A stretch of 64,000 nt of DNA from CAYNFR01 sp964396595 (GTDB lineage: Bacteria; Bacteroidota; Bacteroidia; Chitinophagales; Saprospiraceae): the NCBI GenBank assembly GCA_964396595.1, contig CAYNFR010000001.1, forward strand, positions 62,001 through 126,000, in the 5' to 3' direction. The position numbers were made by a program, and so were the translations under genes. The number at the start of each line of letters is the position of its first letter. Position 1 is the first letter of the stretch. The notes below the pieces were generated by a model. It was not told the origin of the DNA and did no database searches. It was given only the letters and a program-made list of their open reading frames with translations. Below are positions 1 to 9,438 of the stretch, piece after piece.

Positions 1-492
1 CATCCTGTTCTTGAGGTTAGCACTAAACAATTCAAAGCTTATTGGCTCTGCAAGCACCCCTATCATTCCCGCTCCGACTTGCACCTCATTATTGGATAAT
101 AGCTCATTAGGTCTTAGTAGTCTGACATCTCGCAATCCGAGTCGCTGGCAGATTCGTGTATTGACGCCATTTCGATAAACATTGTCCAGATTAGTATGAA
201 TAGCGTATAATGCAATATCATGCTTAATCGCCATGCGCACTGCTCGATGAACATAATAATCCGGTGTAAATTTTTTTATACCTGAAAATATTATGGGATG
301 GTGAGAGACTATCACATCACAATGCAAATCTATCGCCTCCTGAATCACCTCCGGTATGCAATCCAGTGAGACCATTACCCCGTTTATCTCTTGAGCCGGG
401 TCTCCTACTAACAATCCGGCATTATCATAAGGCTCTTGATACTTTAGTGGTGCTAAAGCTTCAAGATGATCCGTTAGTTCCTTTAAAATCAT
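1..492 (-). CDS. Nif3-like dinuclear metal centre protein (partial)
   Basis: Partial gene: the 3' end lies off the left edge and about 164 codons are visible. The protein begins MILKELTDHLEALAP and belongs to the Nif3/YbgI (DUF34) family, annotated as GTP cyclohydrolase 1 type 2-like or dinuclear metal centre hexamers; the cellular role is uncertain. Visible family signatures are DNAGLLVGD near residue 25, the metal-ligand motif SHHPIIF near residue 60, and HTNLD near residue 95. The ATG at 492-490 is chosen because it gives the family's usual short N-terminus. It overlaps the 3' end of the upstream adenylyltransferase gene by 32 bp, so the two are probably cotranscribed. Family assignment is firm. 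Confidence 0.9.
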   Translation of the reverse strand, partial: MILKELTDHLEALAPLKYQEPYDNAGLLVGDPAQEINGVMVSLDCIPEVIQEAIDLHCDVIVSHHPIIFSGIKKFTPDYYVHRAVRMAIKHDIALYAIHTNLDNVYRNGVNTRICQRLGLRDVRLLRPNELLSNNEVQVGAGMIGVLAEPISFELFSANLKNRM

Positions 493-970
493 ATTCTCTA
501 ATTTTATCAATGAGCTGACTTGTACTCAATGAATCGTAGTATTTGCAAATGTGTATTCTTCCGGTAGATTTTTGGATAAGCTCCCTGTCGGGCAATGACT
601 CATATTCATAATCCCCACCCTTACAATACACATCAGGAACTATTTGCTTAATCACCGATAATGGCGAAATGTCATTAAATATTATTACTGCATCCACCAT
701 CTCCAGAGCACTTAACAAGAGAGCTCTATCAGACTCCTTCACAATCGGGCGATCTTTGCCTTTGAGTTTCCGCACAGCAAGATCGCTATTCACGCCCACG
801 ATCAGTTTGTCTCCTTGATTCTTTGCCTCTTCAAGAGATCTTAAATGACCGCAATGCAGTAGATCGAAACATCCATTTGTAAATACAATGCGCTCTCCAT
901 GCGACTTCCACAATAAGGTTTTTTCAACTAATGACCCCGTGAATTCAACTATTTTATTGTCACCAATCAC
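461..970 (-). CDS. rfaE2: D-glycero-beta-D-manno-heptose 1-phosphate adenylyltransferase (RfaE2/HldE C-domain type)
   Basis: A 169-aa stand-alone cytidylyltransferase-like nucleotidyltransferase. The nucleotide-binding motif TNGCFDLLHCGH (HxGH) lies near residues 31-42 and the ligase-type motif GVNSD follows near residue 59. In the family this enzyme transfers AMP to heptose 1-phosphate, giving ADP-heptose for the LPS inner core. Only the adenylyltransferase half of the HldE bifunctional enzyme is present, as is common in Bacteroidota, so the kinase must be encoded elsewhere. The start is a GTG (970-968) that overlaps the uvrB stop in a GTGA arrangement, indicating translational coupling. No earlier ATG fits. 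A general glycerol-3-phosphate-cytidylyltransferase-like enzyme is the alternative. Confidence 0.88.
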   Translation of the reverse strand: MIGDNKIVEFTGSLVEKTLLWKSHGERIVFTNGCFDLLHCGHLRSLEEAKNQGDKLIVGVNSDLAVRKLKGKDRPIVKESDRALLLSALEMVDAVIIFNDISPLSVIKQIVPDVYCKGGDYEYESLPDRELIQKSTGRIHICKYYDSLSTSQLIDKIREYDFKGTNGSS

Positions 971-2991
971 ACTGCCGCTTTTAATTTTTTGCGTAGCGCA
1001 AATACCTCATCACGATATTGCGCAGCGGATATAAAATCCAACTCTTTCGCCGCTTTTTTCATTTTTTGTTCCGTATTTGCGATTAATTTATGTAGTTGAT
1101 CCTTAGACATATAGGCCACGATCGGATCTGCCGCAATACTCACTTCATCAGGCTCTACATAAGCCCTTGCTTTATTTCCTCGGATATCCAGAATGGATTT
1201 TTGATTTAATATTTGCTCTCTTGTTTTATGGATAGTAGTAGGTGTGATGCCATTCTCTTCATTGAATTGCATTTGCTTAGCACGACGGCGATTAGTCTCA
1301 TCTATTGTCTGCTGCATACTGTTCGTAACTTTATCAGCATAAAAAATGACCATGCCATTCGCATTACGCGCTGCTCTTCCGGCAGTCTGTGTCAAGGAGC
1401 GTGCATTCCTTAAAAATCCTTCTTTGTCAGCGTCTAATACAGCAACTAACGAAACCTCTGGTAAATCTAGCCCCTCCCGCAACAAATTGACACCTACTAA
1501 GACATCAAATTCTCCTAAACGGAGATCACGAATGATCTCGACACGGTCCATCGTATCAACATCGCTGTGTATATACCTTACCTTAATACCCAGATTGCCA
1601 ATATATTTAGTAAGTTCTTCTGCCATACGTTTAGTCAAAGTAGTGACCAATACCCTCTCATCGCGTTCTTTTCGGAGTTCTATTTCCTCAAGAAGGTCGT
1701 CAATCTGATTAAGACTCGGACGTACATCGATAGGGGGATCGAGAAGTCCTGTAGGGCGTACTATTTGCTCTACAACCAATCCTTCGGTTTGTTCAAGCTC
1801 ATAATCAGCGGGCGTGGCACTTACATATACAATCTGATTCGTGAGGCTCTCGAACTCTTCAAAACTTAAAGGACGATTATCAAGAGCTGAAGGAAGTCTA
1901 AATCCATAATTGACCAAATTGATCTTTCTCGCTCGATCTCCTCCCCACATACCCCTTACTTGAGGAATCGTCACATGACTCTCATCTATGATGATAAGAT
2001 AGTCGTCAGGAAAATAATCAAGTAGACAAAAAGGTCTCGAACCTGGTTTGCGACCATCAAAAAAACGCGAATAGTTCTCTACGCCGTTACAATAGCCTAG
2101 TTCGCGCATCATCTCTATGTCAAAATTGACGCGTTCTCTGATACGTTTTGCTTCAATATACCTTTGTTCTTGCGCAAAAAACTTCTCATGCTCATCAAGT
2201 TCGTGCTCTATCATCTTGAGAATCAGATTAAGCCTGTCTTTAGGAGCTATATATAGATTGGCAGGAAAAATAGCCGCATGGTCTAACGAAATAATTCGCT
2301 TGCCGCTACTCAACTCTATTTTTTCAATTTCTTCTATTTCATCCCCAAAAAATATAATCCGATAACCATAATCTACATAAGGAAGATTAATATCCACTGT
2401 ATCGCCCTTGACTCTAAAGGTGCCTCGCTTAAAATCTGCTTCCGTTCTACTGTAAAGGCTCTCGACCAGCTGATACAACAATCTTTGACGCGATATTATT
2501 TGCCCCTTCTGAATGCGCAATATGCCTGCCTTGAGATCATCGGGATTACCCATGCCGTATATACAACTCACAGACGCTACAATAATTACATCCCTCCTGC
2601 CCGAAAGCAAACTTGAACTTGCTCTGAGTCTCAGTTTATCTACCTCTTCATTGATGGACAGATCTTTCTCAATGTAGGTATCAGAAACAGATAAGTAGGC
2701 CTCAGGTTGATAGTAATCATAATAGGAGACGAAGTACTCCACCGCATTGTCAGGAAAGAACTCAGTAAATTCAGAATATAATTGTGCCGTTAAGGTCTTA
2801 TTGTGCGTAAGTATTAAGGTAGGTTTTTCGACTTGCGCGATCACATTGGCCATGGTAAAAGTTTTACCAGATCCAGTCACCCCTAGAAGGACTTGGGCTT
2901 TTTCATTTTGATTTAAACCATCTACAAGCTGCCTTATAGCTTCTGGCTGATCGCCTGTCGGCAAAAAATTAGAATTGAGCTTAAACGACAT
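967..2991 (-). CDS. uvrB: UvrABC excinuclease subunit B
   Basis: A 674-aa UvrB, the usual length. It is the damage-verifying helicase-like subunit of nucleotide excision repair and is cytoplasmic. Walker A GVTGSGKT is at residues 37-44. The beta-hairpin region carries YDYYQPEAY near residue 90. The DEAD-type Walker B reads DESH near residue 336, the helicase C motif includes LLREGLDLPEV, and the arginine-finger motif QTAGRAARN follows. A C-terminal UVR domain (residues about 630-670) includes AAQYRDEVFALR and would bind UvrA or UvrC. The start ATG at 2991 gives the classic N-terminus with PTGDQPEAI. It leads a small minus-strand operon with rfaE2 and the Nif3-like gene. Confidence 0.98.
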   Translation of the reverse strand: MSFKLNSNFLPTGDQPEAIRQLVDGLNQNEKAQVLLGVTGSGKTFTMANVIAQVEKPTLILTHNKTLTAQLYSEFTEFFPDNAVEYFVSYYDYYQPEAYLSVSDTYIEKDLSINEEVDKLRLRASSSLLSGRRDVIIVASVSCIYGMGNPDDLKAGILRIQKGQIISRQRLLYQLVESLYSRTEADFKRGTFRVKGDTVDINLPYVDYGYRIIFFGDEIEEIEKIELSSGKRIISLDHAAIFPANLYIAPKDRLNLILKMIEHELDEHEKFFAQEQRYIEAKRIRERVNFDIEMMRELGYCNGVENYSRFFDGRKPGSRPFCLLDYFPDDYLIIIDESHVTIPQVRGMWGGDRARKINLVNYGFRLPSALDNRPLSFEEFESLTNQIVYVSATPADYELEQTEGLVVEQIVRPTGLLDPPIDVRPSLNQIDDLLEEIELRKERDERVLVTTLTKRMAEELTKYIGNLGIKVRYIHSDVDTMDRVEIIRDLRLGEFDVLVGVNLLREGLDLPEVSLVAVLDADKEGFLRNARSLTQTAGRAARNANGMVIFYADKVTNSMQQTIDETNRRRAKQMQFNEENGITPTTIHKTREQILNQKSILDIRGNKARAYVEPDEVSIAADPIVAYMSKDQLHKLIANTEQKMKKAAKELDFISAAQYRDEVFALRKKLKAAV

Positions 2992-3070
2992 CTATACTTG
3001 AGTAGAGAAATAATAAATCTCGCAAGATACCTCAATTATAATCCACTTGCTTCCTTTTCATCCCTAGAAA

Positions 3071-4465
3071 TCATGGCATAGAATAAGCTCCACTACTGTC
3101 GTCAAGAATCAAAATCCAATCTTGTCCATAACCACTGCTCGGTGGCGTAAATTGCCTTATTCCTTTGTTCTCAAATATATCTATTTTCATGGATTCTCCA
3201 TTGCGTGGATTATACCAATGCGCCACTACAGAAGCACCTGCGATTTTGCCCATAATGACTTCAAAAGAAGTGCCTTTTGAGCTGTATACGAATGCATAAT
3301 CTTTACCTCGCGTAGCTTGTACGCGATCATAAACCGAGGTTGTGCCGTTAAGAAGGCTTTGATCAGGAATCCTATCCAGCATGGGCCGCGATTCCATTAG
3401 CCGACGCACATATTTCATTTGTTCAGCACCAGGAAGGTGAAGTGCGTTATACCATGGTATAGAGGCTCCATTGATACTTTTTCTCCTTGCAGAGTACATC
3501 TGCCATACATCATGACAGCCATATGTATTGCCAAAGGCCCCGGCAAACAAAGGCAAGTATGCACCCTTACGTACATCATACGCGCTCGATCTACCTAATT
3601 CTCGTTCATTAAAACAAACCGGGTGATCCTCATAAAGTGGCTCTGCATCAATAGTAGGCTTTGCAGGAATTCTGTTATAAGCTACCGAAATACGGTCATA
3701 GACAGGATTGTCGCGACAATGCCCTGTCTGCAACATGTTAAAATCAAACCAATCATCTTGATGAAACCATCCGCCTGATCCCGCCATTTCCATAGAGGTC
3801 GGCTGGGGATGGGCTGTTATTAAGGCGCGATCAGGACTTCCTATACCTTCTGTAATACCACGTGCCATGGCTCGCCATACATCAACATCTTGCTCACCTC
3901 TCGGGTTGCGATCTCCCATTAACACCCACACGATGTTTTTCCGATCCTTATATCTATTGCCTATCCATCGACCAAAATCCGCCGCATTCTTTTCGTGAAA
4001 TATCTCCGGGCCATCACCCCAAGATTCCTTGAACAACTTGTCTCCCCATGTAGGCAATAAGGCGATATATAATCCCATTGCCGCCGCTTTGTCTATTATC
4101 CAGTCTACATGCTCAAAATAATCATCATTTGCCTCTATGGGATCATAACTTTTCAGTGGAAGATGATAATACGCGTTAGGATCCTTGAGGCCTTGTAACT
4201 CTGCCAATGCCACAGCTTGGATGATACTAAATCCTTGATCTGCACGTATACGTAAATATCTCTCAGCTTCCTCCTTATCCAATCGGTGAAAAAGCTCCCA
4301 TGCCGTATCTCCCAGCCAGTAGAATGGGTCGCCATTTTCATGAACTAAAAAACGTCCGCTCTCATGGACCTTGAGATAAGCTCTGCTGATGGGATTGGTA
4401 GGCTCCTGAGCAGACAATAGGCTAATTGTTAATACTGTAAGTGATATCAGGATTGTATAACGCAT
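3071..4465 (-). CDS. Secreted apiosidase-like glycoside hydrolase (DUF4038/GH140-like)
   Basis: 464 aa from the chosen ATG at 4465, which gives a clean signal peptide (MRYTILISLTVLTISLLSAQ). An in-frame extension to 4537 exists but would bury the signal. The mature protein resembles the DUF4038/apiosidase-like TIM barrels associated with GH140. Residues 30-60 contain NGDPFYWLGDTAWELFHR, later VWVLMGDRNPRG and PTIDAEPLYEDHP, the last likely carrying an active-site acid, then a C-terminal beta domain (about residues 370-460) like the putative collagen-binding domain of this family. The known members hydrolyse apiose or related linkages in pectic polysaccharides. The exact substrate cannot be read from the sequence. 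It stands alone between uvrB and the divergent VWA gene, not in a polysaccharide utilisation locus. Confidence 0.82.
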   Translation of the reverse strand: MRYTILISLTVLTISLLSAQEPTNPISRAYLKVHESGRFLVHENGDPFYWLGDTAWELFHRLDKEEAERYLRIRADQGFSIIQAVALAELQGLKDPNAYYHLPLKSYDPIEANDDYFEHVDWIIDKAAAMGLYIALLPTWGDKLFKESWGDGPEIFHEKNAADFGRWIGNRYKDRKNIVWVLMGDRNPRGEQDVDVWRAMARGITEGIGSPDRALITAHPQPTSMEMAGSGGWFHQDDWFDFNMLQTGHCRDNPVYDRISVAYNRIPAKPTIDAEPLYEDHPVCFNERELGRSSAYDVRKGAYLPLFAGAFGNTYGCHDVWQMYSARRKSINGASIPWYNALHLPGAEQMKYVRRLMESRPMLDRIPDQSLLNGTTSVYDRVQATRGKDYAFVYSSKGTSFEVIMGKIAGASVVAHWYNPRNGESMKIDIFENKGIRQFTPPSSGYGQDWILILDDSSGAYSMP

Positions 4466-4634
4466 GATTTTAAATGAATGACCATGGTCAAAAATAATAT
4501 ATCTCGTATAAAAAACGAAATAGCTACACTTGTCCAATTACATGCTTTCGATAAGTAAGTTTCTCTTTAATAGACGCGATTCACTTCATCATGGAGATAT
4601 ATTTAAGTCAAACAGTGGAATAACATATTAAATA

Positions 4635-4666
4635 TTTGTTTAATATGAATATCGTGCTTACTTTTG
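4635..4666 (+). promoter_or_regulatory. Bacteroidota-type promoter for the VWA gene
   Basis: TTTG at 4635-4638, a 20-bp spacer, then TACTTTTG at 4659-4666. This is a full match to the Bacteroidota sigma-70 consensus TTTG-N17-23-TAnnTTTG. Transcription would begin near 4672, about 85 nt before the ATG at 4757. It also argues against the upstream TTG at 4664 as start codon, because that TTG lies inside the -7 box. Confidence 0.65.
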
Positions 4667-4756
4667 TTCGAATCTTCCCAATTCAGTAATAAGATGCCAG
4701 CATCCGCAGGAGTCCGATTCTGTGATGAGTGGCTTATGATTACTAATAATGATGCA

Positions 4757-7700
4757 ATGAAGAAAACGCGTGTTCAGTTATTGATAACAACACTTTTGAT
4801 GTGTTATTTGTCCGGATATTCACAATCTTGTCAGAGTGATACCATATCGAGTGATATCATTTTTCTGGTAGACAATTCAGGGAGCATTGACGATGGAGAA
4901 TATGCCAACTTTGAACAGTTAATCTTAGCGACGATTCAAAAGACACAGCAAAAATGCCAGCATGCTCAAGTCGCAGTAATTCATTATGGTGGTGCTTTCG
5001 GAGCCTTTACTTCAATTGAGTATCCTTTGTCTAAAAACAATATCATAAATAACATTAATCGCCAGTATTGTACTCAGCGTATTGCAGGACAATGTGTAGG
5101 CGGTGGTGGTGATGATTTGAATAATGCTATAGGGCAAATATTGGCTTCTCTACAGAACGGACAACTTAATCGTGACCCTCGCAACGAAATGAATCTGATA
5201 ATACTCACGGATGCATTCGGTACTGAAGATACGTGCACGTTCACCAATTGTTCTATAATCCGTCCGTACACAAATATTGATCAATTTAAAACCTTATATG
5301 ATGCTACCGTGACGGTAGTAGGTATGTCGTCTCAAGCTGCTTCAACATTTCTGGGAGTCTATGCCTCTCCAGGTGGAAGCTATGCCTCAACTACCTTGTT
5401 TACACCGGATTGTTTAAGTACAGTTGACGGATGTCAATTGCCTAGAAAATATGTTCCGTTAGCGTTTAATTCGCCGATAGGCGCGGCATCTGATTCGATA
5501 GTCCATTGTATTGATTGTAGGGTGGAGATTGTATCTCCTCTAGCATTTAACATAACAAGTGATCTAACAGCGATTTGTGCTAACAGGGGAGAGTCTGCAA
5601 TGTTAAACATCAATGTGACTAGTGGTCTGCCACCTTATAACATTGCTTGGAGTGATGGCATTACCACGCATAGTCGCGTGGTATCACCTACCACAACAAG
5701 CGTCTACAACGTCACAGTTAGTGATGCCAATGGGTGTACATCATCTAGATCAATTACAATAACCGTAAATGATTGTGGTCCGATATGCCCACCCAACACG
5801 GCATTGACAGTTGATGCCGGTGTTGAGCAAACCATTTGCTTCAATCTAGGTCAATCTGTAACCCTCACAGCCAATATTCAAGCTGGATCAGGATCAGGAA
5901 TGTATCAATACGCATGGACAATAAGTGGAATAAATGTTGGGAATACTCCTTCTATTACAGTCAGTCCTTCCACTACCACGACATATTCATTAAGGGTAGT
6001 TGATACCGTAACGAGTTGTGACGCGACAAATTCAGTGACTGTAAACTCACGAACTTGCAGTACGTGTATAGCCAACGCAGGCCGTCCCGTTCCCCATACT
6101 GAAATATGTCTATCAAATGGCAGCGCCAACATTTTTACTTCAAGAAACCAAGGAGTTGTCATTCCGAATGGCTATTCGGAAGTTTTCATTCTCACCGATG
6201 AAGATTTAGTGATCGTTGACTATTCTATCGGGTCACGCACTTTTAATGTACGGCAAGAAGGAATTTATCGTGTTCATACATTGGTGGCTGTAACTACAAG
6301 AGGCCGCCCTGATTTTATTGATTTGCCGACATTAATCCAACGTAATGTTTCGAAGCTTTTTGTCATCGTCGCATGTATCGAAGATCATGGGATTTGTGCA
6401 GACTTTGACTTCCCGGGAAGAGTGCATAAAGTACTCGGGCCGGGGGATCGTGCATGTATTTTATTTGAGAATACCATTGCGCTTTGTTCTGACGGAATTG
6501 ATAATGATTTAGATGGCCTGATCGATTGTTCTGATCCCGATTGTGTCGGTCTTGTGCCTTGTTTAGAAAACACTTTAATCGCTTGTAATGATCAATATGA
6601 CAATGACATGGATGGATTGATTGACTGTATGGATCCTGACTGCTTTATGTTCGAAATATGTTCGGAGCGTGGAGATAAGTGCAATGACGGCATCGACAAT
6701 GATGGTGATGGCCTTATTGATTGTGAAGACCCTAGTTGTCGTGATAGTAAATGGTGCAAGGAAGATTCGCCATTTACATGTGCTGATGGTATCGATAATG
6801 ATGGTAACGGACTTACTGACTGCGAGGAGCCTAGCTGTCAACGTTTCATCGTATGTGCAGAATCAACTTTGGCAGCTTGTCAAGATGGCATCGACAATGA
6901 CTTCGACGGATTAATTGATTGTGCAGACTCCGACTGCCATCGTTTTACGCAGATATGCCGACCGGCGGAAAATACGAATGCCATGTGTTCTGACAAGATT
7001 GACAACGACGGTGATGGTCTGATAGACTGTCACGATCCGGATTGTCATGATACTGCACCCTGTGGCAATGTGGCTGGATTTGCAGTCGCTCCCGAGCTTG
7101 AAATTCGCGTTTTCCTTCAAGGCCCTCTCCAAGAAGGCGGACTGATGTCCACAAGTCTTAATGATCAAGGTTATCTTCCTGGTCAGCGACCCAAGACATT
7201 CTTCGGAATAAGCACACCTGCCGGACAACCTTATGATGAAGCACCATGGTTTTATGATGGAGGTGAAGGAAGTCTCCTACAAAAGAAAAATAAGAACAGC
7301 GCCTACTTCGAATATCCGGCGACTGTCGTAGACTGGGTATTAGTCTCCATAAGAACAGATGTTGATAGAAGCTCAGAAGTATGGAAGTCTGCTGCATTGC
7401 TACACAATAATGGAGAGATATCGTTTTTAAAGGACATTAACTTTGATATAGCATACGAACACGGTTTCTTTATAGTTATAGAACATCGCAATCACTTACC
7501 CGTTATGTCCGAGCGAAGAGTCAAATTCTCAAATAATACGCTGAGTTATGACTTTTCTCAACAAGACTCCTATAGATCGTTTGTGGGTGTTGGGCAAGTG
7601 AAGTGCCCGGACAAATGGGTAATGGCCGCCGGCAATGGAGACATGGTTATGGAATTGTCATCTTATACGGATATCAATGTACGCGACCTTACCCTATGGC

Positions 7701-7828
7701 TTCAAAACAATGGTGTCAATAGCAGCTACCAACTAGAAGATTACGACATGAACGGTGATATCAACATCAGAGACAGAATTCTATGGGAGTTAAACAATGG
7801 AATCTTTAGCTCGTTACGTACCAAATAA
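4757..7828 (+). CDS. Secreted VWA-domain protein with six Asp-rich CxDGxDNDxDG repeats and dockerin-like tail
   Basis: 1023 aa from the ATG at 4757, which begins a signal peptide (MKKTRVQLLITTLLMCYLSG). Order of parts: a von Willebrand A domain (about 30-215) with MIDAS motif DNSGS; two PKD/SprB-like beta modules (about 255-435); a middle beta region; six tandem Cys/Asp repeats (about 574-768), each close to C-DGIDNDGDGLIDC-DPDC; then a C-terminal region ending with two dockerin-like segments, DINVRDLTLWLQNNG and GDINIRDRILWELNNG. The Asp-rich repeats resemble calcium-binding loops and each has paired cysteines. Such proteins are expected at the cell surface, with roles in adhesion or matrix binding; the ligand is unknown. 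No standard type IX sorting domain is obvious. Confidence 0.88.
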   Translation: MKKTRVQLLITTLLMCYLSGYSQSCQSDTISSDIIFLVDNSGSIDDGEYANFEQLILATIQKTQQKCQHAQVAVIHYGGAFGAFTSIEYPLSKNNIINNINRQYCTQRIAGQCVGGGGDDLNNAIGQILASLQNGQLNRDPRNEMNLIILTDAFGTEDTCTFTNCSIIRPYTNIDQFKTLYDATVTVVGMSSQAASTFLGVYASPGGSYASTTLFTPDCLSTVDGCQLPRKYVPLAFNSPIGAASDSIVHCIDCRVEIVSPLAFNITSDLTAICANRGESAMLNINVTSGLPPYNIAWSDGITTHSRVVSPTTTSVYNVTVSDANGCTSSRSITITVNDCGPICPPNTALTVDAGVEQTICFNLGQSVTLTANIQAGSGSGMYQYAWTISGINVGNTPSITVSPSTTTTYSLRVVDTVTSCDATNSVTVNSRTCSTCIANAGRPVPHTEICLSNGSANIFTSRNQGVVIPNGYSEVFILTDEDLVIVDYSIGSRTFNVRQEGIYRVHTLVAVTTRGRPDFIDLPTLIQRNVSKLFVIVACIEDHGICADFDFPGRVHKVLGPGDRACILFENTIALCSDGIDNDLDGLIDCSDPDCVGLVPCLENTLIACNDQYDNDMDGLIDCMDPDCFMFEICSERGDKCNDGIDNDGDGLIDCEDPSCRDSKWCKEDSPFTCADGIDNDGNGLTDCEEPSCQRFIVCAESTLAACQDGIDNDFDGLIDCADSDCHRFTQICRPAENTNAMCSDKIDNDGDGLIDCHDPDCHDTAPCGNVAGFAVAPELEIRVFLQGPLQEGGLMSTSLNDQGYLPGQRPKTFFGISTPAGQPYDEAPWFYDGGEGSLLQKKNKNSAYFEYPATVVDWVLVSIRTDVDRSSEVWKSAALLHNNGEISFLKDINFDIAYEHGFFIVIEHRNHLPVMSERRVKFSNNTLSYDFSQQDSYRSFVGVGQVKCPDKWVMAAGNGDMVMELSSYTDINVRDLTLWLQNNGVNSSYQLEDYDMNGDINIRDRILWELNNGIFSSLRTK
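6478..7062 (+). repeat. Six tandem Cys/Asp-rich repeat units within the VWA gene
   Basis: Six coding repeats of roughly 28-36 codons, each with the core DGIDNDGDGLIDC followed by xDPDC and a later Cys. The units differ at synonymous and non-synonymous sites, so the array is old. Paired acidic residues every second position suggest EF-hand-like or TSP3-like calcium loops stapled by disulfides. One further copy of the same motif occurs at about 63603-63665 in the giant gene at the right edge. Confidence 0.85.
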
Positions 7829-7838
7829 ATAGTCTTAC

Positions 7839-8459
7839 ATGGTATCAATCATGGTTCATCCACTAGCTCAGGGTCTCATATTTGATCTCGATGGCACCCT
7901 CGCAGACACCATGCCTATGCATCTTGAATCTTGGGAAAAAGTAGGCCTTGACCTTAATGTTCCCATTACCGGACAGATGATACTGGATCGAAATGGTACC
8001 CCTACTTATGATGTAGCTATAGATCTTAATAGAACCTTCGGATGGTCATTAAATCCGGATGAAGTGCAAGAAGCTAAAAACTATCATTATAATATAATCA
8101 AGAAGAAGTCAGGGAAAATTCGGCCCATAGAGCACGTCTGTAGCATTGTACGCAAATACAAAAATAAGCTGCCTATGTCTGTAGCGACTGGTAGTATTCC
8201 TGACAATGCTCATCATGCTATTAAAGATATTGGCCTGGAAGGCTATTTCATAACTGTCAGAACAGCGGCAGATGTAGAAAGACCAAAGCCATACCCGGAA
8301 GTTTTTCTTAAATGTTCTGAAGCATTGCAAGTATTGCCTTCTAGGTGTCAGGTATTTGAAGATGGCTTAATGGGGTTTCAAGCAGCGCGATCTGCTCGGA
8401 TGATTCTGACCAATGTTGAGACCGGTGTAACTGAAATGCCATTAATGACCATTAAGTAA
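7839..8459 (+). CDS. HAD-superfamily phosphatase, beta-phosphoglucomutase-like
   Basis: 206 aa. HAD motif I is FDLDGTLADT (nucleophile and acid Asp near residues 16-18), motif II is SVATGS near residue 112, motif III has the Lys in RPKPYPE near residue 148, and motif IV is FEDGLMGFQAA near residue 171. The alpha-helical cap between motifs I and II is the small four-helix type of subfamily IA, as in beta-phosphoglucomutases and sugar-phosphate phosphatases. Substrate is unknown. Two ATGs (7839 and 7851) are possible; the first is used. It lies 10 bp after the VWA gene and 7 bp before the polyprenyl synthase, suggesting an operon. Confidence 0.87.
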   Translation: MVSIMVHPLAQGLIFDLDGTLADTMPMHLESWEKVGLDLNVPITGQMILDRNGTPTYDVAIDLNRTFGWSLNPDEVQEAKNYHYNIIKKKSGKIRPIEHVCSIVRKYKNKLPMSVATGSIPDNAHHAIKDIGLEGYFITVRTAADVERPKPYPEVFLKCSEALQVLPSRCQVFEDGLMGFQAARSARMILTNVETGVTEMPLMTIK

Positions 8460-8466
8460 AACATCG

Positions 8467-9438
8467 ATGTCTTCAATTACTGCTCTTCAAGAACCCATAA
8501 AACATGAACTCATTCTCTTTGAAAAGAAGTTCAAGGAGATCATGAAGAGTAGTGTCCCCCTATTAGATCGAATCACTTACTATATTGTTCAGCGTAAAGG
8601 AAAGCAACTCCGACCTATGCTGGTGCTTCTATGCGCGAAAATGAATGGAGCCACATCAGAGTCCCAATATATTGCTGCCAGCATGGTAGAACTTCTTCAT
8701 ACTGCCACGCTCGTCCATGACGACGTAGTGGATGATAGTAATGAGCGTAGAGGTTTTTTTTCCGTCAATGCGCTCTGGAAAAATAAAATCGCTGTGCTAG
8801 TAGGTGATTACTTCTTTGCTAAAGGTCTATTGATAGCCCTCGATCATGATGAATTCAACATTTTGAAAATACTCTCTCATGCTGTTCGCGAGATGAGTGA
8901 AGGCGAATTATTGCAAATTGAAAAATCTCGCAAGCTCGATATCGACGAGGAGACATATTTAGCTATTATCCGACAAAAAACCGCTAGCATGATCGCTTGC
9001 TCGTGCGAAGCCGGAGTGGCAAGTGCTACAGAAGATATAAACAAAATAATGGCGGCAAGAAAATTTGGCCTAGCTGTCGGGATGGCTTTTCAGATCAAAG
9101 ATGATCTTTTTGATTATGGCTACGCCAATGTAGGCAAACCTACCGGCAATGATATTAAAGAAAAGAAAATGACATTACCGCTGATCCATGCGCTGAGCCA
9201 AAGCACACAGTCAGAAAAACGACACATCATTCATCTAATCAAAAAATCAAGTCACAAGAAATCTACAGTAGCAGAAATTATAGCCTTTGTCACCAAGTAT
9301 AATGGTCTAGCTTACGCTGAAGTGGTGATGAACCGTTACAAAGATGATGCGCTACTAGTACTTGAAGAATTCGAAGATTCCCCTTCCAGAGAAGCACTAT
9401 CAAAGCTGGTCAGTTTTGTGGTCAATAGAAATACATAG
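8467..9438 (+). CDS. Polyprenyl diphosphate synthase (long-chain, trans)
   Basis: 323 aa, typical for the trans-isoprenyl diphosphate synthase family. It carries both Asp-rich motifs: the first in LVHDDVVDDSNERRG (near residue 82) and the second as IKDDLFDYG (near residue 215). KGKQLRPMLVLL near residue 45 is the substrate-binding lysine/arginine region. The enzyme condenses isopentenyl diphosphate onto an allylic primer in the cytoplasm; the product probably forms the menaquinone side chain. The residues before the first DDxxD would set chain length, but the length (heptaprenyl or octaprenyl) cannot be fixed by eye. It is the last gene of the VWA-HAD-synthase run. Confidence 0.93.
   Translation: MSSITALQEPIKHELILFEKKFKEIMKSSVPLLDRITYYIVQRKGKQLRPMLVLLCAKMNGATSESQYIAASMVELLHTATLVHDDVVDDSNERRGFFSVNALWKNKIAVLVGDYFFAKGLLIALDHDEFNILKILSHAVREMSEGELLQIEKSRKLDIDEETYLAIIRQKTASMIACSCEAGVASATEDINKIMAARKFGLAVGMAFQIKDDLFDYGYANVGKPTGNDIKEKKMTLPLIHALSQSTQSEKRHIIHLIKKSSHKKSTVAEIIAFVTKYNGLAYAEVVMNRYKDDALLVLEEFEDSPSREALSKLVSFVVNRNT

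Noticed and set aside
4664..4756. Longer start (TTG 4664) for the VWA protein
   Set aside because: It lies in the -7 box of the promoter and would add 31 residues before a good signal peptide.
6478..7062. Repeat array read as CRISPR or DNA-level satellite
   Set aside because: Units are in frame, encode a conserved protein motif, and differ in sequence without unique spacers.
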